A stretch of 64,000 bases of DNA from Prosthecodimorpha staleyi (GTDB taxonomy: Bacteria > Pseudomonadota > Alphaproteobacteria > Rhizobiales > Ancalomicrobiaceae): assembly GCF_018729455.1 (NCBI RefSeq), contig NZ_JAHHZF010000009.1, positions 135,878-199,877 of the forward strand, read 5' to 3'. This document shows positions 18,641 through 29,596 of the stretch, piece by piece (position 1 is the stretch's first letter; each line of letters opens with the position of its first letter). Made by a program: the position numbers and the translations under genes. Below the pieces are notes generated by a model. The model was given only the letters and a program-made list of their open reading frames with translations, searched no databases and was not told the DNA's origin.

Positions 18641-20371
18641 TCACTCGGCGGCGAGTTCCTGGTGGTCCATCTGGGCCAGCGCGATCTCGACGGTCGGGGC
18701 GGTCAGCACGCTGACCTCGGGCCGGCGGATGCCGAAGCGGACCAGGGACCGGCGCACGGGGCGCGACATGCCGGTCAGCACCACGTCGGCGCCGCGCTTG
18801 CGCATGTCCTCGATGACGCTGCGCAGGGTTGCCGCGCCGGTGGTGTCGACCAGCGGCACGGCCGAGAAGTCCAGCACCAGCCGCTTCGGCCGGGTGCCGA
18901 TGCGCGACAGCGTGGTCGACAGTTGGTTGGCGGCGCCGAAGAAGAACGGACCGCTGATCCGGTAGACGACGACATCCTCGCGCGTCTGCTGGCTCGGATC
19001 GTAGGGCCGGCCGTCGTCGTCGGCCTGATCGCGGCCGATCAGACTGCCGGCCTGCCCGTGCGCCTCGACCGCCACGGCCTCGGCCATGTGGTGCATGAAC
19101 AGAATGGCGGAGAGCACCACGCCGACCTCGATGCCGACAGTCAGATCGTAGAACACCGTCAGCAGCATGGTGGCGGTCAGCACGACGCGGTCGCCCCAGC
19201 CGGAATTCTGCAGGAGCCGCCAGACGACATGCACCTCGCTCATGTTCCAGGCGACGATGGCCAGGATGGCGGCCAGTACGGCGAGCGGCACATAGGAGGC
19301 GAGCGGGGCGGCGACCAGCACGAAGGCGAGCAGGAAGACGGCGTGCAGGACCCCGGAAATCGGCCCGGTCGAGCCGGAGCGGATGTTGGTCGCGGTCCGC
19401 GCGATGGCGCCGGTCGCCGGCAGGCCGCCGATCAGGGCGGAGCCGACATTGGCGAGGCCCTGGGCGACCAGTTCGCAGTTGGAACGATGCCGCCGCCCGG
19501 TCATGCCGTCGGCGACCACCGCCGACAGGAGCGATTCGATGCCGGCCAGGATCGCGATGGTGATCGCGTCGGGCAGCACCGCCTTGACGCCGGCGAGCGA
19601 CAGGGCCGGGAATTGCGGCGTCGGCGGCACGCGCGGTATGCCGCCGAACTTGGAGCCGATCGTGACCACGTCGAGGGTGAAGACGGCGGTCGCGACGGAG
19701 GCGAGCACGACGGCGATCAGGAAGCCCGGCCATTTCGGCCGGTAGCGGCGCAGCCCGAGAATTAGCCCCAGCGAGATCGCCGACAGGGCGACGGCGAAGG
19801 GATTGAGCGTCGGCAGGGCCGCCCACAGCGCCTCGACCTTGGCGATGAACTCGCCCGGCAGCTTCGCGGTGGTCAGGCCGAACAGGTCGGCGACCTGGCT
19901 GACAAAGATGGTGATGCCGATGCCGGCCGTGAAGCCGATCGTGACCGGGTAGGGGATGTATTTGATATAGGTGCCGAGGCGCAGGTAGCCGATCGCGATC
20001 AGGATCAGTCCGGCCAGCAGGGTGGCGACGATCAGCCCGTCATAGCCGTGCGTCTCGATCGTCCGGTAGACGACGACGATGAAGGCCGCCGTCGGGCCGC
20101 CGATCTGGAAGCGGCTGCCGCCGAAGGCCGAGATGATGAAGCCGGCCACGATGGCGGTGAACAGGCCGCGGTCCGGCGTGGTGCCCGATGCGATGGCGAT
20201 GCCCATGGCCAGCGGCAGCGCCACGATGGCGACCGTCAGCCCGGCGACCACGTCGGCGACGAAGCGCTTGCCGTCGTAGCCCTCGCGCAGGCTGGTGATG
20301 AGTTTCGGCGTGAACAATTCCGCGAAACTGTCCTGATGGGGGCGGGGCGGACGCAAGGCGGAATCGGTCAT
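18641..20371 (-). CDS. SulP-family anion transporter with STAS domain
   Basis: A 576-residue membrane transporter of the SulP/SLC26 family, which moves sulfate, bicarbonate or other anions. Residues about 40-430 hold the membrane domain with the family segments DVVAGLTVAIVALPLAMGIA, GPTAAFIVVVY and the GLANVGSALIGGLPATGAIA loop. Residues about 455-560 are the STAS domain (RISGPFFFGAANQL, LVLDFSAVPLVDTTGA). The ATG at 20371 gives the expected N-terminus. No carbonic anhydrase or sulfur gene is adjacent, so the anion is unknown. Confidence 0.92.
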   Translation of the reverse strand: MTDSALRPPRPHQDSFAELFTPKLITSLREGYDGKRFVADVVAGLTVAIVALPLAMGIAIASGTTPDRGLFTAIVAGFIISAFGGSRFQIGGPTAAFIVVVYRTIETHGYDGLIVATLLAGLILIAIGYLRLGTYIKYIPYPVTIGFTAGIGITIFVSQVADLFGLTTAKLPGEFIAKVEALWAALPTLNPFAVALSAISLGLILGLRRYRPKWPGFLIAVVLASVATAVFTLDVVTIGSKFGGIPRVPPTPQFPALSLAGVKAVLPDAITIAILAGIESLLSAVVADGMTGRRHRSNCELVAQGLANVGSALIGGLPATGAIARTATNIRSGSTGPISGVLHAVFLLAFVLVAAPLASYVPLAVLAAILAIVAWNMSEVHVVWRLLQNSGWGDRVVLTATMLLTVFYDLTVGIEVGVVLSAILFMHHMAEAVAVEAHGQAGSLIGRDQADDDGRPYDPSQQTREDVVVYRISGPFFFGAANQLSTTLSRIGTRPKRLVLDFSAVPLVDTTGAATLRSVIEDMRKRGADVVLTGMSRPVRRSLVRFGIRRPEVSVLTAPTVEIALAQMDHQELAAE

Positions 20372-20600
20372 GGCTCGGCTTTCGCGCAGGTGATTTGTCC
20401 GAGAAAAGCGGACAGTAGCATGCGGGCCATGGGGGACTGCCATAAGGGAAACTACGGCACCGGGCCCCACGAGACCCCTCTGGACGCAGACCTTATGCGC
20501 CTGCCCCGCAGGTCTGGCGGCTGCTGCGCAATCCTCTGCGTTGTCGTCGGCGGCGTCCTCGGCTACGACCCGTTGCGAGTTGAACGCGGGAGAAGCAGGC

Positions 20601-22703
20601 ATGGCGTCGGGGCCGATCGTGATCGAGGTTCGGGGGAAGATCGCCGTCGTTTGGGTCGACAACCCGCCCGTGAATGCACTGTCGCAGGCCGTGCGCCAGG
20701 GGCTGCTCGATGCCGTCGCGGCCGTGGAGGCGGACGAACGGGTCGCCGCCGCCCTGATCCTGTGCCGCGGCCGCACCTTCATCGCGGGCGCCGACATTCG
20801 CGAATTCGGCAAGGGGCCGCTTGAGCCGCTGTTGACCGACGTGATCGCCCGGATCGAGGCATCGCCGAAGCCCTGGGCCGCGGCGATCCACGGCACTGCG
20901 CTCGGCGGCGGCTTCGAGGTCGCACTCGGCTGCCGCTGGCGGATCATGGAATCGCGCGCCGAGGTCGGATTGCCGGAGGTCAAGCTCGGCATCATTCCGG
21001 GCGCCGGCGGCACCCAGAGGCTGCCGCGCCTGACCGGCATCGCGACCGCCATCGAGGCGGTCACGTCGGGCCGGCGCTTCGGCGCCCGGGAGGCCCTGAA
21101 ACTCGGCATCGCGGATGCGGTCGTCGAACTGGAGCCGGGCGAGGATTTTGCCGAGCGCGCCCTTGCGGTGCTCGAGGCGCGGGTCGCGGCCGGCACCGTG
21201 CCGCCGCCGGTCTCCGCGCGCGCGGTTCCGGCCATCGACGCGGCCGAGGCCGAGAAGCTGGTCGCCCGCGCAACCGATCGGGCGCGCGGACAGCTTTCGC
21301 CCGGCGAGGCCGCCCGCGCCGTCGCCGATTCGCTGACGCTCGACTTCGCTGCCGGACTGGCGGCCGAGCGGGCCCGCTTCCTGAAGCTCGTCGGCCATCC
21401 GCAGGCCAAGGCCTTGCGCCACGCCTTCTTCGGCGAGCGGGAACTCTCCAAGCTGCCGATGCTCGACGGCGTCAAGCCGCGCGCCGTTTCGACGATCGCG
21501 GTGGTCGGCGGCGGCACTATGGGGGCGGGCATCGCGGTTGCGACCGCCGATGCCGGCTATACGGTCACGGTGCTGGAGACCGATGCGGCCGCCGCCAAAC
21601 GCGCGGCCGAGCGCATTCACGGCATCTATCAGGGCTATGCGGACCGCAAGCGCATTCCGGCCGACGCGGTCGGCGTCAAGGCCGCGGCCATCGACATCAC
21701 CACCGAGATCGGCGATCTCGGCGCCGCCGATCTGGTGGTGGAGGCGGTTTTCGAGGACGCCGAGGTCAAGCGCGACCTGTTCCGCCGGCTCGACAAGGTC
21801 GTCCGGCCCGGCGCCGTCATGGCGACCAACACCTCCTATCTCGATCCCAACCTGATCGCGGCGGCGACCGGCCGGCCGGCCGAGATGTGCGGCCTGCACT
21901 TCTTCGCCCCGGCCAACGTCATGCGCCTGGTCGAGGTGATCGAGACCGCCGATACGGCGCCGGACGTGCTGGCGACCGCCTTCGCGGTGGCGCTGAAGCT
22001 CGGCAAGCTGCCGGTCTTCGCCCGGGTCTGCGACGGCTTCATCGGCAACCGCATCTGGGCGACCGTGCGCCGGCACTACGAGTTCCTGGTCGAAGACGGC
22101 GCCGGCCCCGCGGAGATCGACGCGGCCATGACCGCCTACGGTTTCCCGATGGGACCCTTCGCGGTCTACGACCTGTCCGGCCTCGACATCTCCTGGTCCT
22201 GGCGCAAGCGCAACATGGCCAACCGCGCGCCGGACGTGCGCTATGTCGACATCCCCGACCGGCTCTGCGAGCAAGGCCGGCTCGGCCGCAAGACCGGCGC
22301 CGGTTGGTACGACTACGCCTCCGGCAAGGCTGAGGTCGACCCGGTCGTGGAGGCGCTGATCGCCGAGGAGCGGGCGCGCAAGGGCGTCGTGCCGCGGTCG
22401 GTCGATGCCGAGTCGATCCAGCGCCGGGCGCTCGCCGTCATGGCCAACGAGGGCGCGCGCATCCTGGAAGAGGGCATCGCGCTGCGCCCGCTCGATGTCG
22501 ACATGGTCATGATCCACGGCTACGGCTATCCGGCCTGGCGCGGCGGTCCGATGTTCGAGGCCGACGCGATCGGCCTGCCGACCGTGCTCGGCTGGATCGA
22601 GGAGGCCCACGCCGCCGGCGGCCCCGGCTTCGAGCCCGCCCGACTGCTGGTCGATCTGGTCCAGCAAGGCCGCACGCTGGCCGACTGGGCCGGGAGCCGC
22701 TGA
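20601..22703 (+). CDS. Bifunctional enoyl-CoA hydratase / 3-hydroxyacyl-CoA dehydrogenase
   Basis: A 700-residue fatty-acid beta-oxidation enzyme. Residues 1-190 are an enoyl-CoA hydratase/isomerase domain with the oxyanion-hole segments FIAGADIREFG and GTALGGGFEVALGC and the second acidic site EVGLPEVKLG. From about residue 297 the NAD-binding domain of 3-hydroxyacyl-CoA dehydrogenase starts (TIAVVGGGTMGAGIAVA), followed by two C-terminal domains. The architecture is hydratase first, dehydrogenase second, as in FadJ/FadB and peroxisomal bifunctional enzymes. No thiolase gene is adjacent. The ATG at 20601 has GGGAGAAG upstream. Confidence 0.93.
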   Translation: MASGPIVIEVRGKIAVVWVDNPPVNALSQAVRQGLLDAVAAVEADERVAAALILCRGRTFIAGADIREFGKGPLEPLLTDVIARIEASPKPWAAAIHGTALGGGFEVALGCRWRIMESRAEVGLPEVKLGIIPGAGGTQRLPRLTGIATAIEAVTSGRRFGAREALKLGIADAVVELEPGEDFAERALAVLEARVAAGTVPPPVSARAVPAIDAAEAEKLVARATDRARGQLSPGEAARAVADSLTLDFAAGLAAERARFLKLVGHPQAKALRHAFFGERELSKLPMLDGVKPRAVSTIAVVGGGTMGAGIAVATADAGYTVTVLETDAAAAKRAAERIHGIYQGYADRKRIPADAVGVKAAAIDITTEIGDLGAADLVVEAVFEDAEVKRDLFRRLDKVVRPGAVMATNTSYLDPNLIAAATGRPAEMCGLHFFAPANVMRLVEVIETADTAPDVLATAFAVALKLGKLPVFARVCDGFIGNRIWATVRRHYEFLVEDGAGPAEIDAAMTAYGFPMGPFAVYDLSGLDISWSWRKRNMANRAPDVRYVDIPDRLCEQGRLGRKTGAGWYDYASGKAEVDPVVEALIAEERARKGVVPRSVDAESIQRRALAVMANEGARILEEGIALRPLDVDMVMIHGYGYPAWRGGPMFEADAIGLPTVLGWIEEAHAAGGPGFEPARLLVDLVQQGRTLADWAGSR

Positions 22704-22705
22704 CG

Positions 22706-22730
22706 GGCGGGTCTCGGTCCTGATCCCGCC
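22706..22730. terminator. Weak hairpin between convergent genes
   Basis: Arms GGCGGG/CCCGCC (6 bp) with a 13-base loop, located between the stop of the beta-oxidation gene and the end of the CinA-like gene. A candidate bidirectional terminator. Confidence 0.35.
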
Positions 22731-22741
22731 GCCCGCACGGG

Positions 22742-23233
22742 TCAGAAGGCGGCTTCGAGCATCTCCAGGGCGGTGCGGATCGTGGCGAGGCGCACCGCCG
22801 AGCGGCCGATCGCGCCGTAGTGCATCTCGCGATGCTGCAGGGGCCCGCCCCGGCGCCCGGCGGCGAGATGGACGAGGCCGACCGGCTTGGCGGCCGAGCC
22901 GCCGCCTGGGCCGGCGATGCCGGTGACGGCGACGACCAGATCGGCGCGCGCATGCGCCAGGGCGCCTTCGGCCATGGCGAGGGCGGTCTCGCGGCTGACG
23001 GCGCCGAACTGGGCGAGGAGCCCGGCCGGCACGTCGATCAGCTCCATCTTGGCCTCGTTCGAATAGGTCACGAAGCCGCGCTCGACCACCGCGGAGGAGC
23101 CGGCGATCTCGGTCAGGAGCCCGGCGATCAGGCCGCCGGTGCAGGATTCCGCCGTCGCGATCATCAGGCCGGCGGCGCTCGCGCGCCGGATCAGCGCCTC
23201 GGCGGCGGGCAGCAGGGGGGTGAGATCGGTCAT
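22742..23233 (-). CDS. CinA-family nicotinamide-nucleotide amidohydrolase (PncC type)
   Basis: A 163-residue stand-alone CinA C-terminal domain. PncC enzymes deamidate nicotinamide mononucleotide to nicotinate mononucleotide for NAD recycling. The ATAESCTGGLIAGLLTEIAG segment holds the active-site Ser/Thr/Cys cluster, and TGIAGPGGGSAAKPVGLV is the second family signature. The ATG at 23233 gives the usual N-terminus; one eleven codons upstream is also in frame. It sits 45 bases downstream of ispDF on the same strand, a conserved order in Hyphomicrobiales. Confidence 0.9.
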   Translation of the reverse strand: MTDLTPLLPAAEALIRRASAAGLMIATAESCTGGLIAGLLTEIAGSSAVVERGFVTYSNEAKMELIDVPAGLLAQFGAVSRETALAMAEGALAHARADLVVAVTGIAGPGGGSAAKPVGLVHLAAGRRGGPLQHREMHYGAIGRSAVRLATIRTALEMLEAAF

Positions 23234-23278
23234 GGCTGGCTCCGTCGCGTCGCGGGTTCCGTTCAATCCCGGGCTATG

Positions 23279-24505
23279 TCAGGTCGGAAAGGGCAAGCGG
23301 ATCGTCGCGGTGGCGATGGCGGCGATGCCCTCGCGCCGGCCGACGAAGCCGAGCTTCTCGTTGGTGGTCGCCTTGACGCCGACCCGGTCGATCCCGATGC
23401 CCAGGATCGCGGCGACGCGCGCCCGCATGGCCTCGCGATGCGGCCCGATCTTGGGCGCCTCGGCGATGATCGAGATGTCGGCATGGGCGATGACGCCGCC
23501 GCGGGCCGCGACCCGCCGCGCCGCCTCGGCCAGGAACACCGCCGAATCGGCGCCGAGCCAGCGCATGTCGGAGGGCGGAAAATGCGTGCCGATGTCGCCC
23601 TCGCCGAGCACGCCCAGGATCGCGTCGGTCAGTGCGTGCAACGCCACGTCGGCATCCGAATGGCCGTCGAGCTTCGCCACATGTGGGATGCGCACATTGC
23701 CGAGCACGACCGCATCGCCCTCCGTGAAGCGGTGCACATCGTAGCCGGTGCCGACGCGGATATCGCCGAGCGCCAGGAATTCCTCCATGCGGAGCCTCCG
23801 GTCGGCCGCTTCGAGATCGGCCAGCGAGGTGATCTTCAGATTGCCCGGCTCGCTCGCCACCACGGCGACAGGCAATCCGGCCCATTCCGCGACCGCGGCA
23901 TCGTCGGTGAAGTCGGTGCGGCCTTCGGCGGCGGCCCGGCGATGCGCGTCGAGCAGCGGCGCGAACCGGAAGCCCTGTGGGGTTTCCGCCGCCCACAGCC
24001 CGTCGCGCGCCCGCGTGCCGATCACCCGGCCGTCGGCATCGGCCTGCTTCAGTGTGTCGACGACCGGATGGGCGAGCAGGGCGGCCGGTATGTCGGCGAG
24101 CCGGTCGATCAGGCGGGTGATGGCGACGGGTGCGACGAATGGCCTCGCCGCATCGTGGATCAGCACGAGGTCCGGAGCGAAGGGGGCGAGCGCCTCCAGG
24201 CCCGCCAGCACGCTCGCCTGCCGGGTCGCCCCCCCGGCGACCGGTTCGGCGAGACGCGGATCGGCGGCCAGACCGTCGATCGCCGTGCGGTATTCGGCCA
24301 CGAAGGCCGGATCGATCACGCAGACGATGCGGCCGACCGCAGGCAATGCCATGAAGGCGCCCAGGCTGCGCGCCAGGATCGGCCGGCGTCCGATCGATCG
24401 ATACTGCTTGGGTGGACCGTCTGCCCGGCCGGCGCGGGTTCCGGAGCCGGCGGCGACCACAATGACGGCAATCTTTTGATCCAGGGGTTGCATTCCTGCT
24501 GTCAT
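23279..24505 (-). CDS. ispDF: Bifunctional MEP cytidylyltransferase / MECDP synthase
   Basis: A 408-residue fusion catalysing two non-consecutive steps of the non-mevalonate isoprenoid pathway. Residues about 10-235 are IspD with the CTP-binding loop VVAAGSGTRAG, followed by PKQYRSIGRRPILARSL. Residues about 250-408 are IspF with the Zn site GTGYDVHRF and LDGHSDADVALHALTDAILG. The fusion is typical of alphaproteobacteria. Two starts are possible, 24505 and 24493; neither has a clear Shine-Dalgarno sequence. The gene is divergent from dusB. Confidence 0.95.
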   Translation of the reverse strand: MTAGMQPLDQKIAVIVVAAGSGTRAGRADGPPKQYRSIGRRPILARSLGAFMALPAVGRIVCVIDPAFVAEYRTAIDGLAADPRLAEPVAGGATRQASVLAGLEALAPFAPDLVLIHDAARPFVAPVAITRLIDRLADIPAALLAHPVVDTLKQADADGRVIGTRARDGLWAAETPQGFRFAPLLDAHRRAAAEGRTDFTDDAAVAEWAGLPVAVVASEPGNLKITSLADLEAADRRLRMEEFLALGDIRVGTGYDVHRFTEGDAVVLGNVRIPHVAKLDGHSDADVALHALTDAILGVLGEGDIGTHFPPSDMRWLGADSAVFLAEAARRVAARGGVIAHADISIIAEAPKIGPHREAMRARVAAILGIGIDRVGVKATTNEKLGFVGRREGIAAIATATIRLPFPT

Positions 24506-24640
24506 GCCTGTCGTTCAGGCCGCCGAGACGCCGGTGCATTCACCGATATTCGGGAAAACCCGTGTTGCAATGCGGGATGACGCTTGCTCTTCGGCCAGAT
24601 TATGCCACATATATAATCAAACGCCACGAATGCACATTCG

Positions 24641-25696
24641 ATGAGCAAAGCGATCGCCCCTGATTTCACCCAGTCCGCCGCAGCACCGAGCGGCGGTTCG
24701 GAAACCTGCGCCCTGTCCACCGACGCCTCCACCCCTCTCGTTTACCTCGCTCCGATGTCCGGTGTCACGGATCTTCCGTTTCGCCGGATCGTCGCGCGGC
24801 TCGGCGCGGCGCGCGTGGTGACCGAGATGGTGGCGAGCGAGACGCTGGCGACCGGCGATGCCGACATGGCGCTGCGTCTGGCCGGGGCCGGCATGGCACC
24901 GCATATCGTGCAACTGGCCGGCCGCGAGGCCCACTGGATGGCCGAGGCGGCCCGCATGGCCGAGGCCAACGGCGCCGACGTGATCGACATCAACATGGGT
25001 TGCCCGGCCAAGCGGGTGACGACCGGCTGGTCCGGCGCGGCGCTGATGCGCGATCTCGATCTCGCGATCGACCTGATCCGGGCGACCGTCGGTGCGGTCG
25101 CGGTGCCGGTCACGCTGAAGATGCGGCTCGGTTGGGACCGCGCCTCGATCAATGCGCCGGAACTGGCGCGGCGGGCGGAGGCCGAGGGTATCCGGCTGAT
25201 CACCGTGCATGGCCGCACCCGCGACCAGTTCTACGAGGGCCGCGCCGACTGGCCGGCCATCCGGGCGGTGGTCGAGGCGGTGACGGTTCCGGTCGTCGCC
25301 AACGGCGACGTGCAGAGCTTCGAGGACGCGGATGCGATCCTCGCACAATCCGGCGCCGCCGGCGTGATGATCGGGCGCGGAGCCCAGGGGCGCCCCTGGT
25401 TCCCGGCCGCCGTCCAACGCTATCTGGCGACCGGGACACGGGAGGAAGGCCCCCGCGGGGCGGCACTCGGCGACCTCGTCGCCGAACACCACGCGGCGAT
25501 GATCGACCACTATGGTCCCCAGCGCGGCATCCGTGCCGCGCGCAAGCACATCGCCTGGTATTTCGAGGCGGCCGAAGCCCATCTCGCCGTTCCGGCAGGG
25601 CTCCGGACCGCCATCCTGACCTCCTTCGACGTCGAGGCCGTCGGGCGCATGTTGCGCGAGGCCTTCGACGACCGAGCTCCCAGGAGAGCCGCATGA
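24641..25696 (+). CDS. dusB: tRNA-dihydrouridine synthase B
   Basis: A 351-residue FMN enzyme that reduces uridines in tRNA. It has a TIM barrel beginning [16 protein letters not shown], the catalytic Cys121 in [11 protein letters not shown], and the FMN-phosphate segment [18 protein letters not shown]. About 30 N-terminal residues before the barrel are not conserved, so a later start is possible but no in-frame ATG with good spacing is seen. It is the nifR3-type gene of the classic nifR3-ntrB-ntrC operon. Its stop overlaps the ntrB start (ATGA). Confidence 0.95.
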   Translation: MSKAIAPDFTQSAAAPSGGSETCALSTDASTPLVYLAPMSGVTDLPFRRIVARLGAARVVTEMVASETLATGDADMALRLAGAGMAPHIVQLAGREAHWMAEAARMAEANGADVIDINMGCPAKRVTTGWSGAALMRDLDLAIDLIRATVGAVAVPVTLKMRLGWDRASINAPELARRAEAEGIRLITVHGRTRDQFYEGRADWPAIRAVVEAVTVPVVANGDVQSFEDADAILAQSGAAGVMIGRGAQGRPWFPAAVQRYLATGTREEGPRGAALGDLVAEHHAAMIDHYGPQRGIRAARKHIAWYFEAAEAHLAVPAGLRTAILTSFDVEAVGRMLREAFDDRAPRRAA

Positions 25697-26829
25697 CCCC
25701 GATCCCGCTGAGGAGACGCGACATGGAACCGGCCACGGACGGCCCCGCTGCGGCGGTGCTCAACGCCCTGCCGAATCCGGTCATCATGATCGGCGCCAAC
25801 GGCGTCATCCAGGAGGCGAACGACGCCGCCCAGAACTTCTTCCAGGCGAGCGCGGCCTTCATGGCCCGCCACTCGCTCGGCTATTTCGTGCCCTTCGGCA
25901 GCCCGCTCTTGGAACTGATCAACCAGGTGCGCGAGCGCCAGGCGCCGGTCTCCGAATACCGGGTCGACGTGTCGAGCCCGCGCATCGGCACAGAGAAGAT
26001 CGTCGACATCTATGCCGGCCCGGTGCTCGACGATCCCGGTGCGGTGGTGGTCATGCTGCAGGAGCGGACCATGGCCGACAAGATCGACCGCCAACTGACC
26101 CATCGCGGCGCCGCCCGCACGGTCACCGGCCTCGCCGCCATGCTGGCGCACGAGATCAAGAACCCGCTCTCCGGCATCCGTGGCGCCGCCCAGTTGCTGG
26201 AACAGTCCTGTGACGACCAGGACCGCGCCTTGACCCGGCTGATCTGCGACGAGGCCGACCGGATCGTGAAGCTGGTCGACCGCATGGAGGTGTTTTCCGA
26301 CGAGCGGCCGATCGAGCGCACGGCGGTCAACATCCATACCGTGCTCGACCACGTGAAGCGGCTGGCGCTGTCGGGCTTCGCCCGCAACGTCAAGATCGTC
26401 GAGGAATACGACCCGTCGCTGCCGCCGGTGCTGGCCAATCGCGACCAGCTGGTCCAGGTGTTCCTGAACCTGGTCAAGAACGCCGCCGAGGCGACCAGCG
26501 GGCAGGCGGATGCGGAGATCGCCCTGTCGACGGCCTACCGGCCGGGCGTGCGGCTGTCGGTGCCGGGCTCGCGCGACAAGGTCACGCTGCCGATGGAATT
26601 CTGCGTGCGCGACAACGGCCCCGGCGTGCCGGAGGACCTGCTGCCACATTTGTTCGATCCCTTCGTGACTACCAAGACCAATGGCTCCGGGCTGGGGCTC
26701 GCGCTCGTCGCAAAGATCGTGCGCGATCACGGCGGCGTGGTCGAATGCGAGAGCCAGCCCCGCCGCACCGTCTTCCGCATCCTGATGCCGGCCTTCGTCG
26801 CCGGCCCGAAGGACCCGCGCAACGCCTGA
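25693..26829 (+). CDS. ntrB: Nitrogen regulation sensor histidine kinase
   Basis: A 378-residue soluble kinase that phosphorylates NtrC when nitrogen is limiting, under control of PII. An N-terminal PAS domain spans about residues 20-125. The phosphoacceptor is His153 in [14 protein letters not shown]-binding boxes are NLVKNAAEA (N), VRDNGPGVP (G1) and [13 protein letters not shown] (G2). No membrane segment is present, as expected for NtrB. It is translationally coupled to dusB by an ATGA overlap, with GGAGAG upstream. Confidence 0.95.
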   Translation: MTPIPLRRRDMEPATDGPAAAVLNALPNPVIMIGANGVIQEANDAAQNFFQASAAFMARHSLGYFVPFGSPLLELINQVRERQAPVSEYRVDVSSPRIGTEKIVDIYAGPVLDDPGAVVVMLQERTMADKIDRQLTHRGAARTVTGLAAMLAHEIKNPLSGIRGAAQLLEQSCDDQDRALTRLICDEADRIVKLVDRMEVFSDERPIERTAVNIHTVLDHVKRLALSGFARNVKIVEEYDPSLPPVLANRDQLVQVFLNLVKNAAEATSGQADAEIALSTAYRPGVRLSVPGSRDKVTLPMEFCVRDNGPGVPEDLLPHLFDPFVTTKTNGSGLGLALVAKIVRDHGGVVECESQPRRTVFRILMPAFVAGPKDPRNA

Positions 26830-26883
26830 GTGCCCGGCTGCGGCGCCTGACCCCGCAGCGGACCCGACCAGCAAGGATACGTC

Positions 26884-28323
<1,440 letters not shown>

Positions 28324-28420
28324 GGACTGGGTCACGCGGCCGTTGCGGGAGCGGTTGCGCGACGCGGTGGGGCCGAGCAGACGGGCATTGCGCGGGCGTC
28401 CGCGGAGGTCATCGGCCCGG

Positions 28421-28447
28421 CCGAGCGGCCCGAGCGGCCCGAGCGGC
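28421..28447. repeat. Tandem 9-bp repeat, three copies
   Basis: CCGAGCGGC is repeated three times without mismatch at 28421-28429, 28430-28438 and 28439-28447. It could vary in copy number by slippage. No coding frame depends on it. Confidence 0.7.
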
Positions 28448-28525
28448 GCGGCGGTCACGAAGGTCCGCTCCGACCGTAGCGGAAGCATCCGGCGCCGGTG
28501 GCGTCCAATGCGCCGATCCCGGGTC

Positions 28526-28565
28526 TCCTTCCCCTTCGCTCCCTGAGGGTGGAGAAGGGGAAGGA
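28526..28565. repeat. 12-bp inverted repeat, hairpin or dispersed palindrome
   Basis: Perfect arms TCCTTCCCCTTC (28526-28537) and GAAGGGGAAGGA (28554-28565) with a 16-base loop that itself contains CCCT-G-AGGG. It resembles the short palindromic intergenic elements common in Hyphomicrobiales genomes. It could also terminate the ntrC transcript. Confidence 0.6.
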
Positions 28566-28815
28566 ACCGAGAGAGACGAAGGAGGCCGTGCGGCGGGGGC
28601 CTGGGCATTTCTCGCGGCTTGACGGTCGCGCACTTCACGACTGGCTTCCGCCGGCCACCGGATTCCTCGCCGCCTCGGCTCCGTCGCAGCTTCGGTGCGG
28701 CGTTTGGCGACCGTCGTGACCGCGAAGGTTCGCAGGGGTAACGCTTCCTTTCCGAGTTTGCTGCATTCTGACGGTCGCGAAGAACCCTTTTCGTACCGCG
28801 TCGGGTGCCGTTCAC

Positions 28816-29586
28816 ATGGATATTGCGACTTTCATCGGCATCGGCGGCGGTTTCGGCGTGCTGGTCATCGCCATTTTCATGGAGGGCTCGAAGCTCAGCC
28901 AGTTCATGGACCTGCTCGCCACCAACGTGGTCATAGGCGGCGCGCTGACCACCACCATGGCGCGGTTCACGATGGGGCACTTCTTCGCGGCCTTCACGAC
29001 CGGCCTGAAGGCGGTCACCTTCTCGCACCACGGCTCGGCGCGCGACATGATCGACAAGATCGCCGAACTCAGCGACATCGTGCGCAAGCAGGGCGCGCTC
29101 GGCCTGGAGGCGGTTGAGATCGAGGACGAGTTTCTCGCCAAGGGCATGCGCATGGTCGCCGACGGCTTCGATCTCGCCATCATCCGCGAGAGCCTCGAGC
29201 GCGAGCGCGATCTGCATGTCGAGCGCCTGGAGGATGCCCACAAGCTGTTCAAGTTTCTGGGCGATGCGGCCCCGGGCATGGGCATGGTCGGCACCATCAT
29301 CGGCCTGATCTCGATGTTCAGCCACATGGACGATCCGAAGAAGATCGGCCCCGGCATGGCGGTCGCGCTGCTGACGACGCTTTACGGCGCCGTGCTCGCC
29401 AACGTCGTGGCGCTGCCGATCGCCGACAAGTTGCAACTGCGCGCCGCCGAGGAAGGCATCAACATGACGCTGGTCATCGACGGCGTCCTGATGATCCGCG
29501 AGAACAAGAGCCCGGCCGTGATCCGCGACATGCTGCTGAGCTACCTGCCGCAGAAGACCCGTGCGGCCATGATGGAAGCGGCCTGA
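28816..29586 (+). CDS. motA: MotA-family stator subunit
   Basis: A 256-residue membrane protein of the MotA/PomA group. Helices are at about residues 4-20, 30-47, 150-172 (GMGMVGTIIGLISMF) and 182-203 (MAVALLTTLYGAVLANVVAL). The last two hold the Pro/Gly pattern that lines the ion channel in the family. The cytoplasmic loop of about 100 residues carries many charged residues (RESLERERDLHVERLEDA) that in MotA contact the rotor FliG. With the adjacent MotB-like protein it would form an ion-driven stator. No other flagellar genes are in the window. Confidence 0.85.
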   Translation: MDIATFIGIGGGFGVLVIAIFMEGSKLSQFMDLLATNVVIGGALTTTMARFTMGHFFAAFTTGLKAVTFSHHGSARDMIDKIAELSDIVRKQGALGLEAVEIEDEFLAKGMRMVADGFDLAIIRESLERERDLHVERLEDAHKLFKFLGDAAPGMGMVGTIIGLISMFSHMDDPKKIGPGMAVALLTTLYGAVLANVVALPIADKLQLRAAEEGINMTLVIDGVLMIRENKSPAVIRDMLLSYLPQKTRAAMMEAA

Positions 29587-29596
29587 GGAGCGCCCG

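Larger units (their letters stand above)
28324..28815. other. 492-base gap between ntrC and motA
   Basis: No convincing gene on either strand. It contains a perfect three-copy 9-bp tandem repeat at 28421-28447 and a 12-bp inverted repeat at 28526-28565, listed separately. A motA promoter must lie in the right part, but no clear sigma-70 or sigma-28 sequence stands out. Confidence 0.5.

Noticed and set aside
20372-21532. Possible N-terminal extension of the SulP transporter
   Set aside because: The frame is open but Ser/Arg/Ala-rich and overlaps the divergent beta-oxidation gene; the SulP family starts near the ATG at 20371.
20493-22667. A 724-codon open frame opposite the beta-oxidation gene
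   Set aside because: Composition typical of antisense to high-GC genes, no recognisable domain, and the plus-strand gene is certain.
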